The notes: generated from the letters alone by a model not told the origin. 64,000 nucleotides of DNA from Bacillota bacterium (GCA_023410535.1 JAEYPR010000016.1:51643-115642); one strand, 5' to 3'; numbered from the stretch's first letter, positions 51,835 to 61,538 are shown. Numbers and translations are program-made.

Positions 51835-53919
51835 TCACCCCTTCCCATTTTTATCCATCGAAATTGGTACCAATCGCCACCCGCCATTTGCTGTTGTTGG
51901 CTCAATGCGATACCGCGGCTGATCGTCACAATCAATCGTAAAGCTCGGCTCGGCTCGATTAACCTTCAAGGATACCGACTTTGCCGACTGCCGATTGGTT
52001 GCCGTTATCCGATCCGCGCTTTTAGAATTGAGCTCCCATGCCTCAATGCCGCCATATGTATCCATGACGATGGCATGGACGGCAATCTCTTTATGAAAAG
52101 CAACTTTTCCATTGATATGAAACAAATACCCGCTACCGGTAATCCCTTCACCCCGCTGAGCCGGTAACGGATGGTAGACATCGTGAACATAAGCGTATTC
52201 GGGACCGGTTAACGAACCTGTGCCGAAATGACTCAATTTCATCCCGGAGTTTCCTTTATAGACCGTTAACTGCTGCGGGGTAACCGGATCATATTCCAAC
52301 TTGCCGTCACGATTATTGATCAACCAATTCCAAGTGGTCTTCACCGGAACCTCGGCTTCAATCCAGTCCACCACAAACAGCACGTGGGGATGGAGTAAAA
52401 ACCAAAACCGTGTGAAACGTTGCAGCGGTTTTCCATAGACCGCCGCCACTTCCGATGCGATAACCGAAAGATCACCCAACCGTTCCGCCAGCAACCTTTG
52501 CCCACCCCGTGCCAACGGGGGAATCAGTTGGCCGTCAACCACCAAGCGACGGAGTTCCAGTTTTTGCTGGGCCATCACGACTTTTTCGCCTTGGCTGTTT
52601 TGGTAGCTGAATTGACAGGTGTTATGCGTCCCGGTACTCGCTTCCACCTCGTGAAGGAGATTGCGATAGCAACTGTGGCCGGGATCGACCAACAACCGTT
52701 CCCGGTTGTGTACCAAAATAAAACTGTTTAAATCGCCATGCAAGTGACCGGCAGTGTTTAACAGCTCACTACCGCCGTGGATCGCCAGGATTGTCCCTGA
52801 GTCATCCCAATCGTCGCGGGTTACCACATCCCCGTTGCTGAAAACACCGAGCGTCGATAGTTGAATCGTTTCCGGCGCCAATGGCGGCGCCGCTTCTGTC
52901 AATAACGGCAATGCCAAAAAACCAAAGTCATTCATCAGTCCGAACGTCCCTTGATCCGAGGTGATATTCTCCCCTATGGGCAAATAAAGACGTTGGAAAA
53001 ACCAACTGGCCAAACCCGCTTCCAACGGATCGGTCGCCCGGAAACGGCTGGCGAAATGCAACAACACATCGGCGGTCGGCTTAAAAATCGCCGCGCTGTC
53101 ATTGAAATTAGCTGCCCGCGGCAGGGCGGCTTGCCCCCAACCCGGTAAAGGCTTCCTATAGAAAAAACTATGAACCATCCAACGAACCGTGCGGGCGTAA
53201 ACCGTAATGGGCAACCGCGCCGCTAAAGCGGCATCTCGCCCTGTTAACGCTTCATAAGCCATGATCATTGCATAAATCGTATAGTTGCTGTATTGCAACG
53301 ATTCACCGTAACTGCCGTCCGCTTGAAATACCTGGCTGCAGAAGTTAAATAACTCTACCGCCTCATCCATTAACTGACGATCAGCAAAGGCCGCCCCAAT
53401 TTGAGCGATGGCCGCCATAAAGATGACCCGCCAGTTGTGGAGGTGGGGATAGCTGTCATAACCTCGGCGGCAGAGCGGGTAACAGACTTCCCGGAGAAAG
53501 ATTTCCGCCTCGGCGATCTCCGCTTCGGAAAAAACCGGCCGCGCCAGATCCAACGCCGCAACCACCGCCCAGGTAATATGCGCCGTTTCCAGATGCCCCT
53601 TGGGCGGATTTGTAACATGGTCGCGAAAAACGGGCCCGACAATATCGTCCACCGGCCGGCGCATCACGCTGGTTACCACGTCCCGGATCCAAATTCCGAT
53701 CCGCTCCTCTTTGGTTAGGGCGTACACCATGGCGGCGTCACTGATATAATCCGCCGTATGAAACCACCAGTCTGTCGTGGTACGAAGATCGGTTAAGCCT
53801 GGCGCAGCGGTCCGGTACTTGACCCGCCGATGTAACGCACGGTATAGCTCATTAAAAGGGTACCTATCTTTGTTATGAAGAATTGCCTCCAGTTGTTCGG
53901 CACGTAAAAAGATACTCAT
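51835..53919 (-). CDS. Heparinase II/III-like polysaccharide lyase, cytoplasmic
   Basis: A 694-residue protein. ATG at 53919, with GGGAGG eight bases upstream. The N-terminal alpha/alpha domain has HNWRVIFMAAIAQIGAAF and YGESLQYSNYTIYAM, with tyrosines and histidines as used for lyase catalysis. The C-terminal beta-sandwich has HLHGDLNSFILVHNRERLLV and THNTCQFSY, the heparinase II/III-like signature found in PL12, PL15, PL17 and PL21. No signal peptide is present, so it must act on imported oligosaccharides. The exact PL family and the substrate (alginate-, glycosaminoglycan- or rhamnogalacturonan-like) cannot be told here. GH88 follows five bases downstream. Confidence 0.82.
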   Translation of the reverse strand: MSIFLRAEQLEAILHNKDRYPFNELYRALHRRVKYRTAAPGLTDLRTTTDWWFHTADYISDAAMVYALTKEERIGIWIRDVVTSVMRRPVDDIVGPVFRDHVTNPPKGHLETAHITWAVVAALDLARPVFSEAEIAEAEIFLREVCYPLCRRGYDSYPHLHNWRVIFMAAIAQIGAAFADRQLMDEAVELFNFCSQVFQADGSYGESLQYSNYTIYAMIMAYEALTGRDAALAARLPITVYARTVRWMVHSFFYRKPLPGWGQAALPRAANFNDSAAIFKPTADVLLHFASRFRATDPLEAGLASWFFQRLYLPIGENITSDQGTFGLMNDFGFLALPLLTEAAPPLAPETIQLSTLGVFSNGDVVTRDDWDDSGTILAIHGGSELLNTAGHLHGDLNSFILVHNRERLLVDPGHSCYRNLLHEVEASTGTHNTCQFSYQNSQGEKVVMAQQKLELRRLVVDGQLIPPLARGGQRLLAERLGDLSVIASEVAAVYGKPLQRFTRFWFLLHPHVLFVVDWIEAEVPVKTTWNWLINNRDGKLEYDPVTPQQLTVYKGNSGMKLSHFGTGSLTGPEYAYVHDVYHPLPAQRGEGITGSGYLFHINGKVAFHKEIAVHAIVMDTYGGIEAWELNSKSADRITATNRQSAKSVSLKVNRAEPSFTIDCDDQPRYRIEPTTANGGWRLVPISMDKNGKG

Positions 53920-53955
53920 AACCAAAACCTCCCGCCGGTTGTCAATAACATTTTA

Positions 53956-55422
53956 TTAATCAACAACAGCATAAGCCGGTTTGCGATTCATCACTTTTAA
54001 GTTACGGAATAACATTTTGGTATTGACCATGCAACGTAACCCAATCCGGCCAAACGAATAAACAGGGCCATGGTTTTGATCGGAATAATCACGGGTATCA
54101 ATGACTACCTTGCCATTGATCGCACAGATAAACCGGTCGCCAAGCTGTAAGATTTGCGCTTTATGCCATTGGTTGCATTCCAGACGGCCCGGATAACAGC
54201 CATACCCCAATTTACGTTGGAAAGGATGTTTGGTCAAACCGGTTGAATTGACATCACTCCGGACGTCGTTCATCTGCCGGAAGAATTCCCAATGATAATT
54301 GCGGACATCCTCACGGGTGATCATCCGCATGGTCCCGCTGGTACGCAGTTTGTAATCCTTCATAAAGTCTTCCCGTTGCATTCCCGAAGCCTGAAACATA
54401 AATAAGGCCAACCCACCCTGTTTCAACGGTTGGTACTCTATTTCGATATATAGATCGCCCTCGAAGGTCCGGTCGGTCATCAAGTAAATATGTTTGCGGC
54501 CTTCGGAATAATTGAAGTTATGGCCGGGATCCCCTTGGTAAGTCTGGACCAGCAATCCGGCATCGGTAATCTGCGGCGGCTGACCGTCCTGGTTTCCTTG
54601 AACATAAAAACGATCCAAATCTTGCGGATCGGTCAATGACAGCGCCAGTTCATCCTGCCATTCGCTATCCGGTTGCCAATCAAAGCCCGGTAGATTCGCT
54701 CCGGTATGCATTTGCCGAAAGTCAGCGTGCGCTTGCGGGTCAACCGTGATGCCGGAATTTGCAAACATGGTTTCGGCATCGGCTTTTTCGACAAACTGAT
54801 CGTAAAAGTGAATATCCGCCAAGCAAAAAGTAGGATTGCCGGCAAACAACCGGTCGCCGCATTCTTCAACCACAAATTCACTTTGGAAGAACGGATCCTC
54901 GGCGCCAACTAGCATTCCGTTAATATACATCCGGAACGCCTTCTGCGTTTTATCCCACGCTAAGGTCATTTGGTACCATTGATTTTTTTGGAAATAAAAG
55001 AAGTTCCCGGCGACACAAGCGCGCATGGGCCGTGTAAAGGCGTCGTTGTAATCGCCACGGAAGAACTTGGCCATAATCAGCGGATGCCGTTGCGATGACC
55101 ACGAAAATGCAAAGGTGGCTTCGGTAAAATCCGGCATATCTTCGTTATCGGTCAGAATCGGGTAATGCCACGGATTCTTCAAATGCATACTCATATGGGA
55201 GAAATACGTTTTGACCGATAAGTCTTCTAAGGCAAATATTTTCAGACTGACACTGCCACGGTCTTGTTTCAGATTGTGTTGGGGCAAAATAATCTTATTC
55301 TTGATGGATGTCAGGTTAAACCCGACGATACCGTCCAATTCCAACTTCCGGTACTCACCATTGGCGATCTCCGCCGCACCGAAGTTTCCGTTTTCCAGAT
55401 AAGACAACACCGGTTTGAACAT
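53956..55422 (-). CDS. DUF1961 (YesU-like) protein with N-terminal ConA-like domain
   Basis: A 488-residue cytoplasmic protein, ATG behind AGGAGGAG. The C-terminal half (about 255-485) carries DUF1961 features: HNFNYSEGRKHIYLMTDRTF, EDFMKDYKLRTSGTMRMI, VRNYHWEFFRQMNDVRSDV and GRIGLRCMVNTKMLFRNLKV. B. subtilis YesU, encoded in the rhamnogalacturonan yes cluster, is a DUF1961 protein of about 220 residues. The N-terminal half (1-230) looks like another jelly-roll (FFYFQKNQWYQMTLAWDKTQ, FRMYINGMLVG), so this is a two-sandwich protein. It is first in the operon, divergent from an AraC regulator gene. Function unproven: carbohydrate binding or hydrolysis. Confidence 0.78.
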   Translation of the reverse strand: MFKPVLSYLENGNFGAAEIANGEYRKLELDGIVGFNLTSIKNKIILPQHNLKQDRGSVSLKIFALEDLSVKTYFSHMSMHLKNPWHYPILTDNEDMPDFTEATFAFSWSSQRHPLIMAKFFRGDYNDAFTRPMRACVAGNFFYFQKNQWYQMTLAWDKTQKAFRMYINGMLVGAEDPFFQSEFVVEECGDRLFAGNPTFCLADIHFYDQFVEKADAETMFANSGITVDPQAHADFRQMHTGANLPGFDWQPDSEWQDELALSLTDPQDLDRFYVQGNQDGQPPQITDAGLLVQTYQGDPGHNFNYSEGRKHIYLMTDRTFEGDLYIEIEYQPLKQGGLALFMFQASGMQREDFMKDYKLRTSGTMRMITREDVRNYHWEFFRQMNDVRSDVNSTGLTKHPFQRKLGYGCYPGRLECNQWHKAQILQLGDRFICAINGKVVIDTRDYSDQNHGPVYSFGRIGLRCMVNTKMLFRNLKVMNRKPAYAVVD

Positions 55423-55599
55423 AAAAACTCCTCCTCAATATTTATCCTTTTTACTCGGAACGATTCTCCTTACACCTTGATTTTACGTGTCAGATCGGAT
55501 TGAATAAATGCCAAAAAGGTTTATTATTTGTCTTTTTCAATCATTTGAGAGTTGTTAATTTGCGTTGCAGAGCGTAAGATGAAATTAGAGGTGGTTTCG

Positions 55600-56412
55600 A
55601 TGGATATGCCTGCGATCGATTATTTGATCGACTTTGATCTGACCGTCACCGATCTGGTGGCGGCTTTTGAGCGACAATGCCCCAGCAAATGGACTTATGT
55701 CCAGAAAACGGGCCGGCTTTATCACGGGCTGATCTATGTGTTAAACGGCAAAGCGGTGTATCATCTTGGCGACCAGTCCGTTCCGGTTAAAAAGGGCGAC
55801 CTGATTCTCCGGGAAACCGGCAGCCAATATTGGGTCGAAGCGGATCAACTGGATCCGTTCCATTACATCGTGGTCCACTTCCGGGTTAACAATGATCAGT
55901 TACTCCAATCGTTCTTTGGAAAAACGAGCATTCAACCCTCCAATGTCCCAAATTGCGCGAGTTTATTTCAGGAATTGGCGCGGGCGTGGTTCTATAAGGG
56001 GATTGCCTATAAGCTGCAGTGCAAAGCGTTGCTCACGGAGATCCTGTTCGAGGTGATTCGGCAGTCAGTTCAGGAAACGATGCACCTGAATCATTTCTCC
56101 AAGATTCAGGCAGCAGTCTCCTACATGGAGCAGCATTGCGAACGGGAAATCGCTTTGGAGGAATTAGCGGAGCTTGCTCATTTAAGTGTTTCGCATTTCC
56201 GGCGAATCTTTAAAGAGATTTATAAAGTGCCGCCGGTGGAATATTTGAATTTTGTCCGGGTAAACAAAGCGAAAGATCTGATCATGAGCCATCTGTATCC
56301 GATGGGCGAAATCGCCGGAATGGTGGGTTACCCGAACACTTACTATTTCAGCCGGGTTTTTAAGAAATATACCGGTCTTTCGCCTACAGCGTATGAGCGG
56401 ATTTGGGGATAA
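55600..56412 (+). CDS. AraC-family regulator of the DUF1961-lyase operon
   Basis: A 270-residue regulator. The start at 55600 follows AGAGGTGG (55587-55594); the upstream part of the frame is not translated. A cupin-like sensor (LIYVLNGKAVYHLGDQSVPV, KKGDLILRETGSQYWVE) is followed by a C-terminal double HTH with ELAELAHLSVSHFRRIFKE and EIAGMVGYPNTYYFSRVFKK, then GLSPTAYER. It is divergent from the DUF1961-lyase-GH88 operon with about 175 bases between, so control of that operon is the simple expectation. The inducer is probably an oligouronide (inference). Confidence 0.88.
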   Translation: MDMPAIDYLIDFDLTVTDLVAAFERQCPSKWTYVQKTGRLYHGLIYVLNGKAVYHLGDQSVPVKKGDLILRETGSQYWVEADQLDPFHYIVVHFRVNNDQLLQSFFGKTSIQPSNVPNCASLFQELARAWFYKGIAYKLQCKALLTEILFEVIRQSVQETMHLNHFSKIQAAVSYMEQHCEREIALEELAELAHLSVSHFRRIFKEIYKVPPVEYLNFVRVNKAKDLIMSHLYPMGEIAGMVGYPNTYYFSRVFKKYTGLSPTAYERIWG

Positions 56413-56457
56413 GAAGCAACGTTTGTCTGATACCGGAATCGAATCTCTTACACTTTT

Positions 56458-58047
56458 TCAACCCCGCTTTCCCTGCAAGCGGTACTCGCTGGGCTTGCAA
56501 CCAACCAATTTCTCAAAGAGTTTGCTAAAATATTTGGCGTCGGTATAACCGACTGCTTGACAGATTTCAGTTATTTTCTGGTCGGTTGCTTCCAATAGTT
56601 CCTTGGCTTTGTTCATCCGAATTTTCATCACGTAGTTAAGATAGGTCTCGCCGGTTTTTTCTTTAAACAACTGACTAAGATAAAAGGGATTGATGAAAAA
56701 ACGGCTGGCCAAGACCGCCAAAGTGAGGTTTTGTTGGTAATTGAACGTGATGTACTCTTTTACTTCCGTAATGAGATCTTTTTTTACCGTAACCTGATGC
56801 AACGACTTCATTGCAATGATACTTTGAACCACCTGCAACAGCCATTGTTTGAGTTGTTCGACAGTCTGGAAGCGGTCGATCCCTTCCAGCGCCAGGATGT
56901 GCTTCCCGAGATGTTCATTGAGTTGCATCGGCATCGGACCCATTTTGCGAATGCCGGCCAGTAAAATGTTTAAACATTGTAACTGAATATCAGGCAGGCG
57001 AATCCCCGGAGTGGTGATCAACTGCCGGAGCATGTTATCAATAACCCGACTGCAACCGGTAAGGTCTTCCGCAACAATCCCGTCTTCCAAACTGCGAATA
57101 TCGTCCTGGGAGATATTCAGCGGGCCGTTTGGGGTTTTGGCAATCTCTTCATAAACAATCACCCGGTTTTTCCCTTTGATCATTTGGTAACTCAACGCAT
57201 AACGGGCTTCTTCAAATGAACGGCTGATCCCGGTGATCTCCGAGTAGATTCGCCCCATCCCGATCGTTAGTTCGCCTCGACTCCGTTCAGCGCAGCAATA
57301 ACGAATGTCAAACAACTTTTTTGCCAATTCAGCCGGATTGAGGCGGCGCTTGGCAAGAATTACCGCCAGTTGCGACGGGGTGTAACGAAAAGCATCAATC
57401 CGACAGGATCCGCCCAACCAGTCCGCGAGTATCGCCAGCCATTGAGTTGTTATCCCTTCCTGACATTGACCTTCCGCTCCCCACTCAAACAACAGACTAA
57501 GATATTGTGTATCCGCCACCGGAAAACCAATCATCAGTAACAGTTCGCGTAGCGATTCGGCATTTTCCGACCCGGCGTCAATAATATCCCGCAACACAAA
57601 CTCACGCAGGCTCTCCCGGTTCCGTTCCGCCGTTTGCCGCAGCTGTTCGACTACGGCATGGTTTTGGCGATCGGACTCAAGGGTTGCGATCACCCGGCGG
57701 AGACTCTCCTCCAGTTCCGTTTCTTCCACCGGTTTTAAAATGTAGAAATTTACGCCAAGCTCAATTCCTTTTTTGGCATATTCGAACTCGGAATAACCGC
57801 TTAAGACGATGAAGTGGGCCGGACAAGCGACCGCTTTCAGCTTGGCGATCATCTCCAAACCGTCCAGGTAGGGCATACGGATATCCGTCACGATAATATC
57901 CGGTTTCAGTTCCAAGGCCATTTCACAACCAATAAGGCCATTGGGGGCGGTTCCAACGATCTGACAGCCGAGTTTATCCCAGGCGATGATCCTTTGCAGG
58001 CCGGAGAGAATATTAGTTTCATCATCAACTAACAGTACGGAGTACAT
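56458..58047 (-). CDS. Response regulator, YesN-type (receiver plus AraC HTH)
   Basis: A 529-residue response regulator. The start at 58047 is set by AGAGGTGA; the longer frame to 58077 has no site. The receiver domain has acidic pocket VDDE (8-10) and phospho-acceptor Asp55 in VTDIRMP, with the conserved lysine in YILKPVEE. A long middle domain is followed by a C-terminal AraC-type HTH (FFINPFYLSQLFKEKTGETY, CQAVGYTDAKYFSKLFEKLV). It works with the histidine kinase 11 bases upstream and probably regulates the adjacent ABC importer operon, as YesM/YesN pairs do. Confidence 0.92.
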   Translation of the reverse strand: MYSVLLVDDETNILSGLQRIIAWDKLGCQIVGTAPNGLIGCEMALELKPDIIVTDIRMPYLDGLEMIAKLKAVACPAHFIVLSGYSEFEYAKKGIELGVNFYILKPVEETELEESLRRVIATLESDRQNHAVVEQLRQTAERNRESLREFVLRDIIDAGSENAESLRELLLMIGFPVADTQYLSLLFEWGAEGQCQEGITTQWLAILADWLGGSCRIDAFRYTPSQLAVILAKRRLNPAELAKKLFDIRYCCAERSRGELTIGMGRIYSEITGISRSFEEARYALSYQMIKGKNRVIVYEEIAKTPNGPLNISQDDIRSLEDGIVAEDLTGCSRVIDNMLRQLITTPGIRLPDIQLQCLNILLAGIRKMGPMPMQLNEHLGKHILALEGIDRFQTVEQLKQWLLQVVQSIIAMKSLHQVTVKKDLITEVKEYITFNYQQNLTLAVLASRFFINPFYLSQLFKEKTGETYLNYVMKIRMNKAKELLEATDQKITEICQAVGYTDAKYFSKLFEKLVGCKPSEYRLQGKRG

Positions 58048-58058
58048 CGTATCACCTC

Positions 58059-59843
58059 TTATTGCCGGGGGATGCAAATTTCAACGGTGGTTCCGGTGGG
58101 GTGGTTCGGATAAATTTTGACATAATATTGGTCGCCGTATTGAATCCGGATGCGCTCGGCGATATTTTTCAATCCAATCCGGGTTATCGCCTCTCCATCC
58201 AACTGAATCCGATCGTTTTGCGCCGCTTGCAAGGTTTGATTGATCGCGACAGCTTTCCGGGCGCTAATCCCCGCCCCATCATCGGCAATCTTGAGCACAA
58301 TGTCTCCTGCGGGAGTAATTGCGCCGGTAATCGTCACGGCGAAACGGCAGGTGTGATCCAGGAAGCCATGAACGATACTGTTTTCAATGATCGGTTGAAA
58401 CACCAAACCGATAATGCGGTTTTCCAACATTGGGGTGTCCAAATCGACCTGCAGTGAAAACCGCTGATTAAAACGAAGGTTTTGCAGTTTTAAATAATTC
58501 CGGGCATACTCGATCTCACTCCCGATGGAACTTACAACCGCATCCTTACCCAAAGCCAGGCGGAACATTTTGGCGAGGAGCTTAATCATCTCCGCCGTCT
58601 CTTGATCGTTGTTTAAGGCGGCTTTCATCCGAATCGACTCCAACGTGTTATAGAGCATATGGGGGTTAATCTGATGTTGAAGCGCCAAAAATTTGGCTTG
58701 TTTTTGCTTGATCTCCGCCAGGTAAACGTCCTCGATTAACGACTTGATTTCGGTGACCATCAGGTTATAGCTGTTTACCAATCCGGCGATTTCGTCATTG
58801 GTCTGCAACGGTTGTAGCGGTAAGTATTGGCCCTTCTCAACCAGCTTCATCTTTTTTTGCAATGCTTTAATGGGCCGGGTGATACTAAAACTGAATACGA
58901 AGGATAAAATGCTGATCACAATCAGCGAAATGAGGATGACCGCCAAGGCGAAATATTTCAACCGGCTGATCTTTGCAAAAAGCTTACTCCGCGGAATCGC
59001 GGCACTAACCACCAAACGCCCGATATCCGAAGCTTTGGAGATAACCATATCAGTAGTGCGGCGCTGCGCCGTCTGCAGTCGCTCGTCTGTGGAGTGATAA
59101 ACCTGTTCCCAACTGCCGGTCCCTTTGATAATGTCTGAATCATAAACCACCCCACCCGCTTTGGTTTTGATCACTAAACGAATGTCGTATTGATTGCGGG
59201 CGATAGTTAAATTCTCATTCTGATTCAAGAGGTTGCCTGGTTTAATATCGAAAAGCAGCACCCCGAGGTATTTTCCTTCCAGGTCGAAAAAGGTCCGCCC
59301 AATGGTGAAGAAATTCTCTCCTTTATTGTAGTCATAATACCGGCTGTGATGAGTCGGCGTAATGACGAGCGAACCATTGGTCTGACGTAAGTTTTGAAAC
59401 CACGTCTGCTGTTGCAGAACCTCAGGATTGATCGTGTCTTGCGAGTTAGGCGATTGATAAACCTGCTGATTGGCGCCGACCAAAATGATCGAGTAAACCT
59501 CGGGTCGCAAGGTCGTCAAACGTAACATTAATTTATCGATCAGCAACTTGTTTTCGATCTTATCCACCATCGAGGAGGAACGATAATTGCTAAGAAACTC
59601 CAACGCTTTGGTCTCCACAAAAATGGTTTTGGAGATCCGGTCGCAATCCCCGACGAAACTGCTGACCGAAGCCTCGATCTGAGAGGTAAACAGCGAGGCG
59701 AACTCCGTGGAAGTCTCTTCGAGATTCCGGATGGCGATGCTATAGAATACCCAGCTGATAATCGTGATTGGTATCAGTAATACCAGGAAATAGCTGAGTA
59801 ACATTTTATTATGGAGCTTCAACTGGTTAAAAAACCGTCGCAT
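58059..59843 (-). CDS. Sensor histidine kinase, YesM-type
   Basis: A 594-residue membrane kinase. One N-terminal helix (about 12-34), an extracellular Cache-like sensor of about 255 residues, a second helix near 290-315 (FALAVILISLIVISILSFVF), HAMP, then the HisKA_7TM/YesM-type phospho-site domain with the histidine in LQHQINPHMLYNTLESIRM. The HATPase domain has ENSIVHGFL, ADDGAGIS and IGLKNIAERI. Start ATG at 59843 after AGAGGTA. In this family the sensor often detects the ligand-bound ABC binding protein, whose gene is directly upstream here. Confidence 0.92.
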   Translation of the reverse strand: MRRFFNQLKLHNKMLLSYFLVLLIPITIISWVFYSIAIRNLEETSTEFASLFTSQIEASVSSFVGDCDRISKTIFVETKALEFLSNYRSSSMVDKIENKLLIDKLMLRLTTLRPEVYSIILVGANQQVYQSPNSQDTINPEVLQQQTWFQNLRQTNGSLVITPTHHSRYYDYNKGENFFTIGRTFFDLEGKYLGVLLFDIKPGNLLNQNENLTIARNQYDIRLVIKTKAGGVVYDSDIIKGTGSWEQVYHSTDERLQTAQRRTTDMVISKASDIGRLVVSAAIPRSKLFAKISRLKYFALAVILISLIVISILSFVFSFSITRPIKALQKKMKLVEKGQYLPLQPLQTNDEIAGLVNSYNLMVTEIKSLIEDVYLAEIKQKQAKFLALQHQINPHMLYNTLESIRMKAALNNDQETAEMIKLLAKMFRLALGKDAVVSSIGSEIEYARNYLKLQNLRFNQRFSLQVDLDTPMLENRIIGLVFQPIIENSIVHGFLDHTCRFAVTITGAITPAGDIVLKIADDGAGISARKAVAINQTLQAAQNDRIQLDGEAITRIGLKNIAERIRIQYGDQYYVKIYPNHPTGTTVEICIPRQ

Positions 59844-59927
59844 CGTCTACCTCTGTCAAGTTGCCGCTTCATCCCGCTTCGATTATGGCACCGGCCAATT
59901 CCGGCTTTACACTTAGTTTAACTGCTA

Positions 59928-59967
59928 CCCAACGATTCCCTCGCCTTGCGGAGAGGGAATCGTTGGG
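59928..59967. other. 15-bp inverted repeat between binding-protein and kinase genes
   Basis: CCCAACGATTCCCTC (59928-59942) pairs perfectly with GAGGGAATCGTTGGG (59953-59967) over a ten-base loop. No T run follows on either strand, so it is not a standard terminator. It lies right after the solute-binding-protein gene, where stable hairpins commonly protect the upstream mRNA and give the binding protein higher expression than later genes. Confidence 0.6.
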
Positions 59968-59984
59968 CAATCAGTTTGAAGTTG

Positions 59985-61538
59985 TTATTTGCGCTGACTC
60001 GCCTTCTGTTGATACCATTCACGGGCGCGTTTGGTCACTTCATCGCCGCCGCTTTTGTTCCATTTCTCGACAAATTCGTCAAATTTACTAAGGGGATAGA
60101 CACCGATAATAATTTTGGTGGCGTATTCAAAGTACAGCGTATGCGCGGCGATATCGGGATACCCTTCATAAATCGATCCCGGCAGGCCGTCGCCGGCAAT
60201 GGCTTTGACGTTTTTCTGATTGTCATGCATCGCCTTGATGGCCATATCATAAACCGGTTTCAGGCTGGGGTCGGTAAAATCCGATAACACATTTTCGCTG
60301 AAATCGGCGGTCCGAATGATATCCGGCAGCAACGGGTCTTGTTGGGTCTTATTCATCGGGAATAAGGTCTTTTTCCCGTCTTTCACCTGATAGTGCATGC
60401 CTTCGACGCCCAGATATAACGGATACTGCAACTTGGGGTCGGCCAAGGCGTTGAGGATCTTTAACGACGCGATTAATTTGGTTTGGTCCTTGTTGTTCTT
60501 AACCACCCAATACGCCGTCCGCCGGATTCGTTTCATGGTAACGAACCCTTTGTATTTATCGACCTTCGGCACTGGCAAACTGACCAATTCCGCTTTGGGA
60601 TTCGTTTGGTAGATAGGGAGCAGTCGCGGGACCAAAAACTCCGGTTGATGATAGAAACAGCCGACCCGGTCGCTGCGCAACTTGGCATCAAAAGAATTTT
60701 TATTATTTAAGAACGTTTCCTGATCTAGCAGCCCCTCTTTGTAAAGCTGGGCGCAGAATTCCAGCGCGGCTTTCATATTTGGAGTGGTCGCCGCATAGGT
60801 CATCTTTTTATTGTAAAGATCCCATTCGGGGAAACCTTCCTCCATCGCCACGCCGTACATTCCGAACAATATATCCATCCAACGGCCGTTTTCGCGGCCG
60901 ATCACCGGAATCTCATCTTTCTTGCCATTGCCGTTGGGATCTTTATCGCGGAAGGCTCTCAAAACGGCAACAAACTCTTCTTTGGTTGCAGGCGCCTTCA
61001 AACCCAATTTATCCAACCAGTCTTTGCGAATCATTGCGCCATTGATCCCGTAATTCATGATCTGCGGGACAAAATAAATGCGTCCCTTCCCGGTCGGATC
61101 CAGCGCTTTCATGGTATTCCAAACATCTTTGGGCATAGTCTGCCAAAGAGTCGGCGCGTACTTGGGCAATAACGTGGTCAGATCGGCCAATGCCCCTTGT
61201 TTCGCCAGAGCGATTTCATTACTGCCCCAGGGGACAAACAAATCAGGCATTTCGTCCCCGGCAATCTTCATATTTAAGGCGTTTAAATATGTAGTTCCGC
61301 CGTTCCAATCAACAAAGGGGTGGATTACCCCGACGCCGATCTTTTCTTTATAGAAATTATATAATTTACTGCCTTTGTCAATTGGCTGCCGGCCCAGTGA
61401 ATTGGGGTACCAAACCTCGATATCGGTGTTGGTAACTTGGGTCTTGGCTGCCGCAACCGGATTGGGGAGACCACTCAAACCGAACACCATAATGACCAGA
61501 AGCATAAGCGAAATGATTTGTATTGACCGCGTATTCAT
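59985..61538 (-). CDS. ABC sugar-binding protein, LplA-like
   Basis: A 517-residue exported solute-binding protein. ATG at 61538, GGGAGG upstream. The signal peptide (ISLMLLVIMVFGLSGLPNPVAAA) seems to end at AAA-K, and no lipobox cysteine is present. KIAGDEMPDLFVPWG and VPQIMNYGINGAMIRKDWLDKLG are LplA-like; DKDPNGNGKKDEIP is the calcium-loop-like insert common in the family. It follows two permease genes and precedes the YesM/YesN-type pair. No ATPase is encoded; such importers use a shared MsmX-type ATPase encoded elsewhere. The ligand is probably an oligogalacturonide or rhamnogalacturonide (inference). Confidence 0.9.
   Translation of the reverse strand: MNTRSIQIISLMLLVIMVFGLSGLPNPVAAAKTQVTNTDIEVWYPNSLGRQPIDKGSKLYNFYKEKIGVGVIHPFVDWNGGTTYLNALNMKIAGDEMPDLFVPWGSNEIALAKQGALADLTTLLPKYAPTLWQTMPKDVWNTMKALDPTGKGRIYFVPQIMNYGINGAMIRKDWLDKLGLKAPATKEEFVAVLRAFRDKDPNGNGKKDEIPVIGRENGRWMDILFGMYGVAMEEGFPEWDLYNKKMTYAATTPNMKAALEFCAQLYKEGLLDQETFLNNKNSFDAKLRSDRVGCFYHQPEFLVPRLLPIYQTNPKAELVSLPVPKVDKYKGFVTMKRIRRTAYWVVKNNKDQTKLIASLKILNALADPKLQYPLYLGVEGMHYQVKDGKKTLFPMNKTQQDPLLPDIIRTADFSENVLSDFTDPSLKPVYDMAIKAMHDNQKNVKAIAGDGLPGSIYEGYPDIAAHTLYFEYATKIIIGVYPLSKFDEFVEKWNKSGGDEVTKRAREWYQQKASQRK

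Noticed and set aside
59985..61538. Lipoprotein assignment for the binding protein
   Set aside because: No cysteine lies at a possible cleavage site in the first 45 residues.
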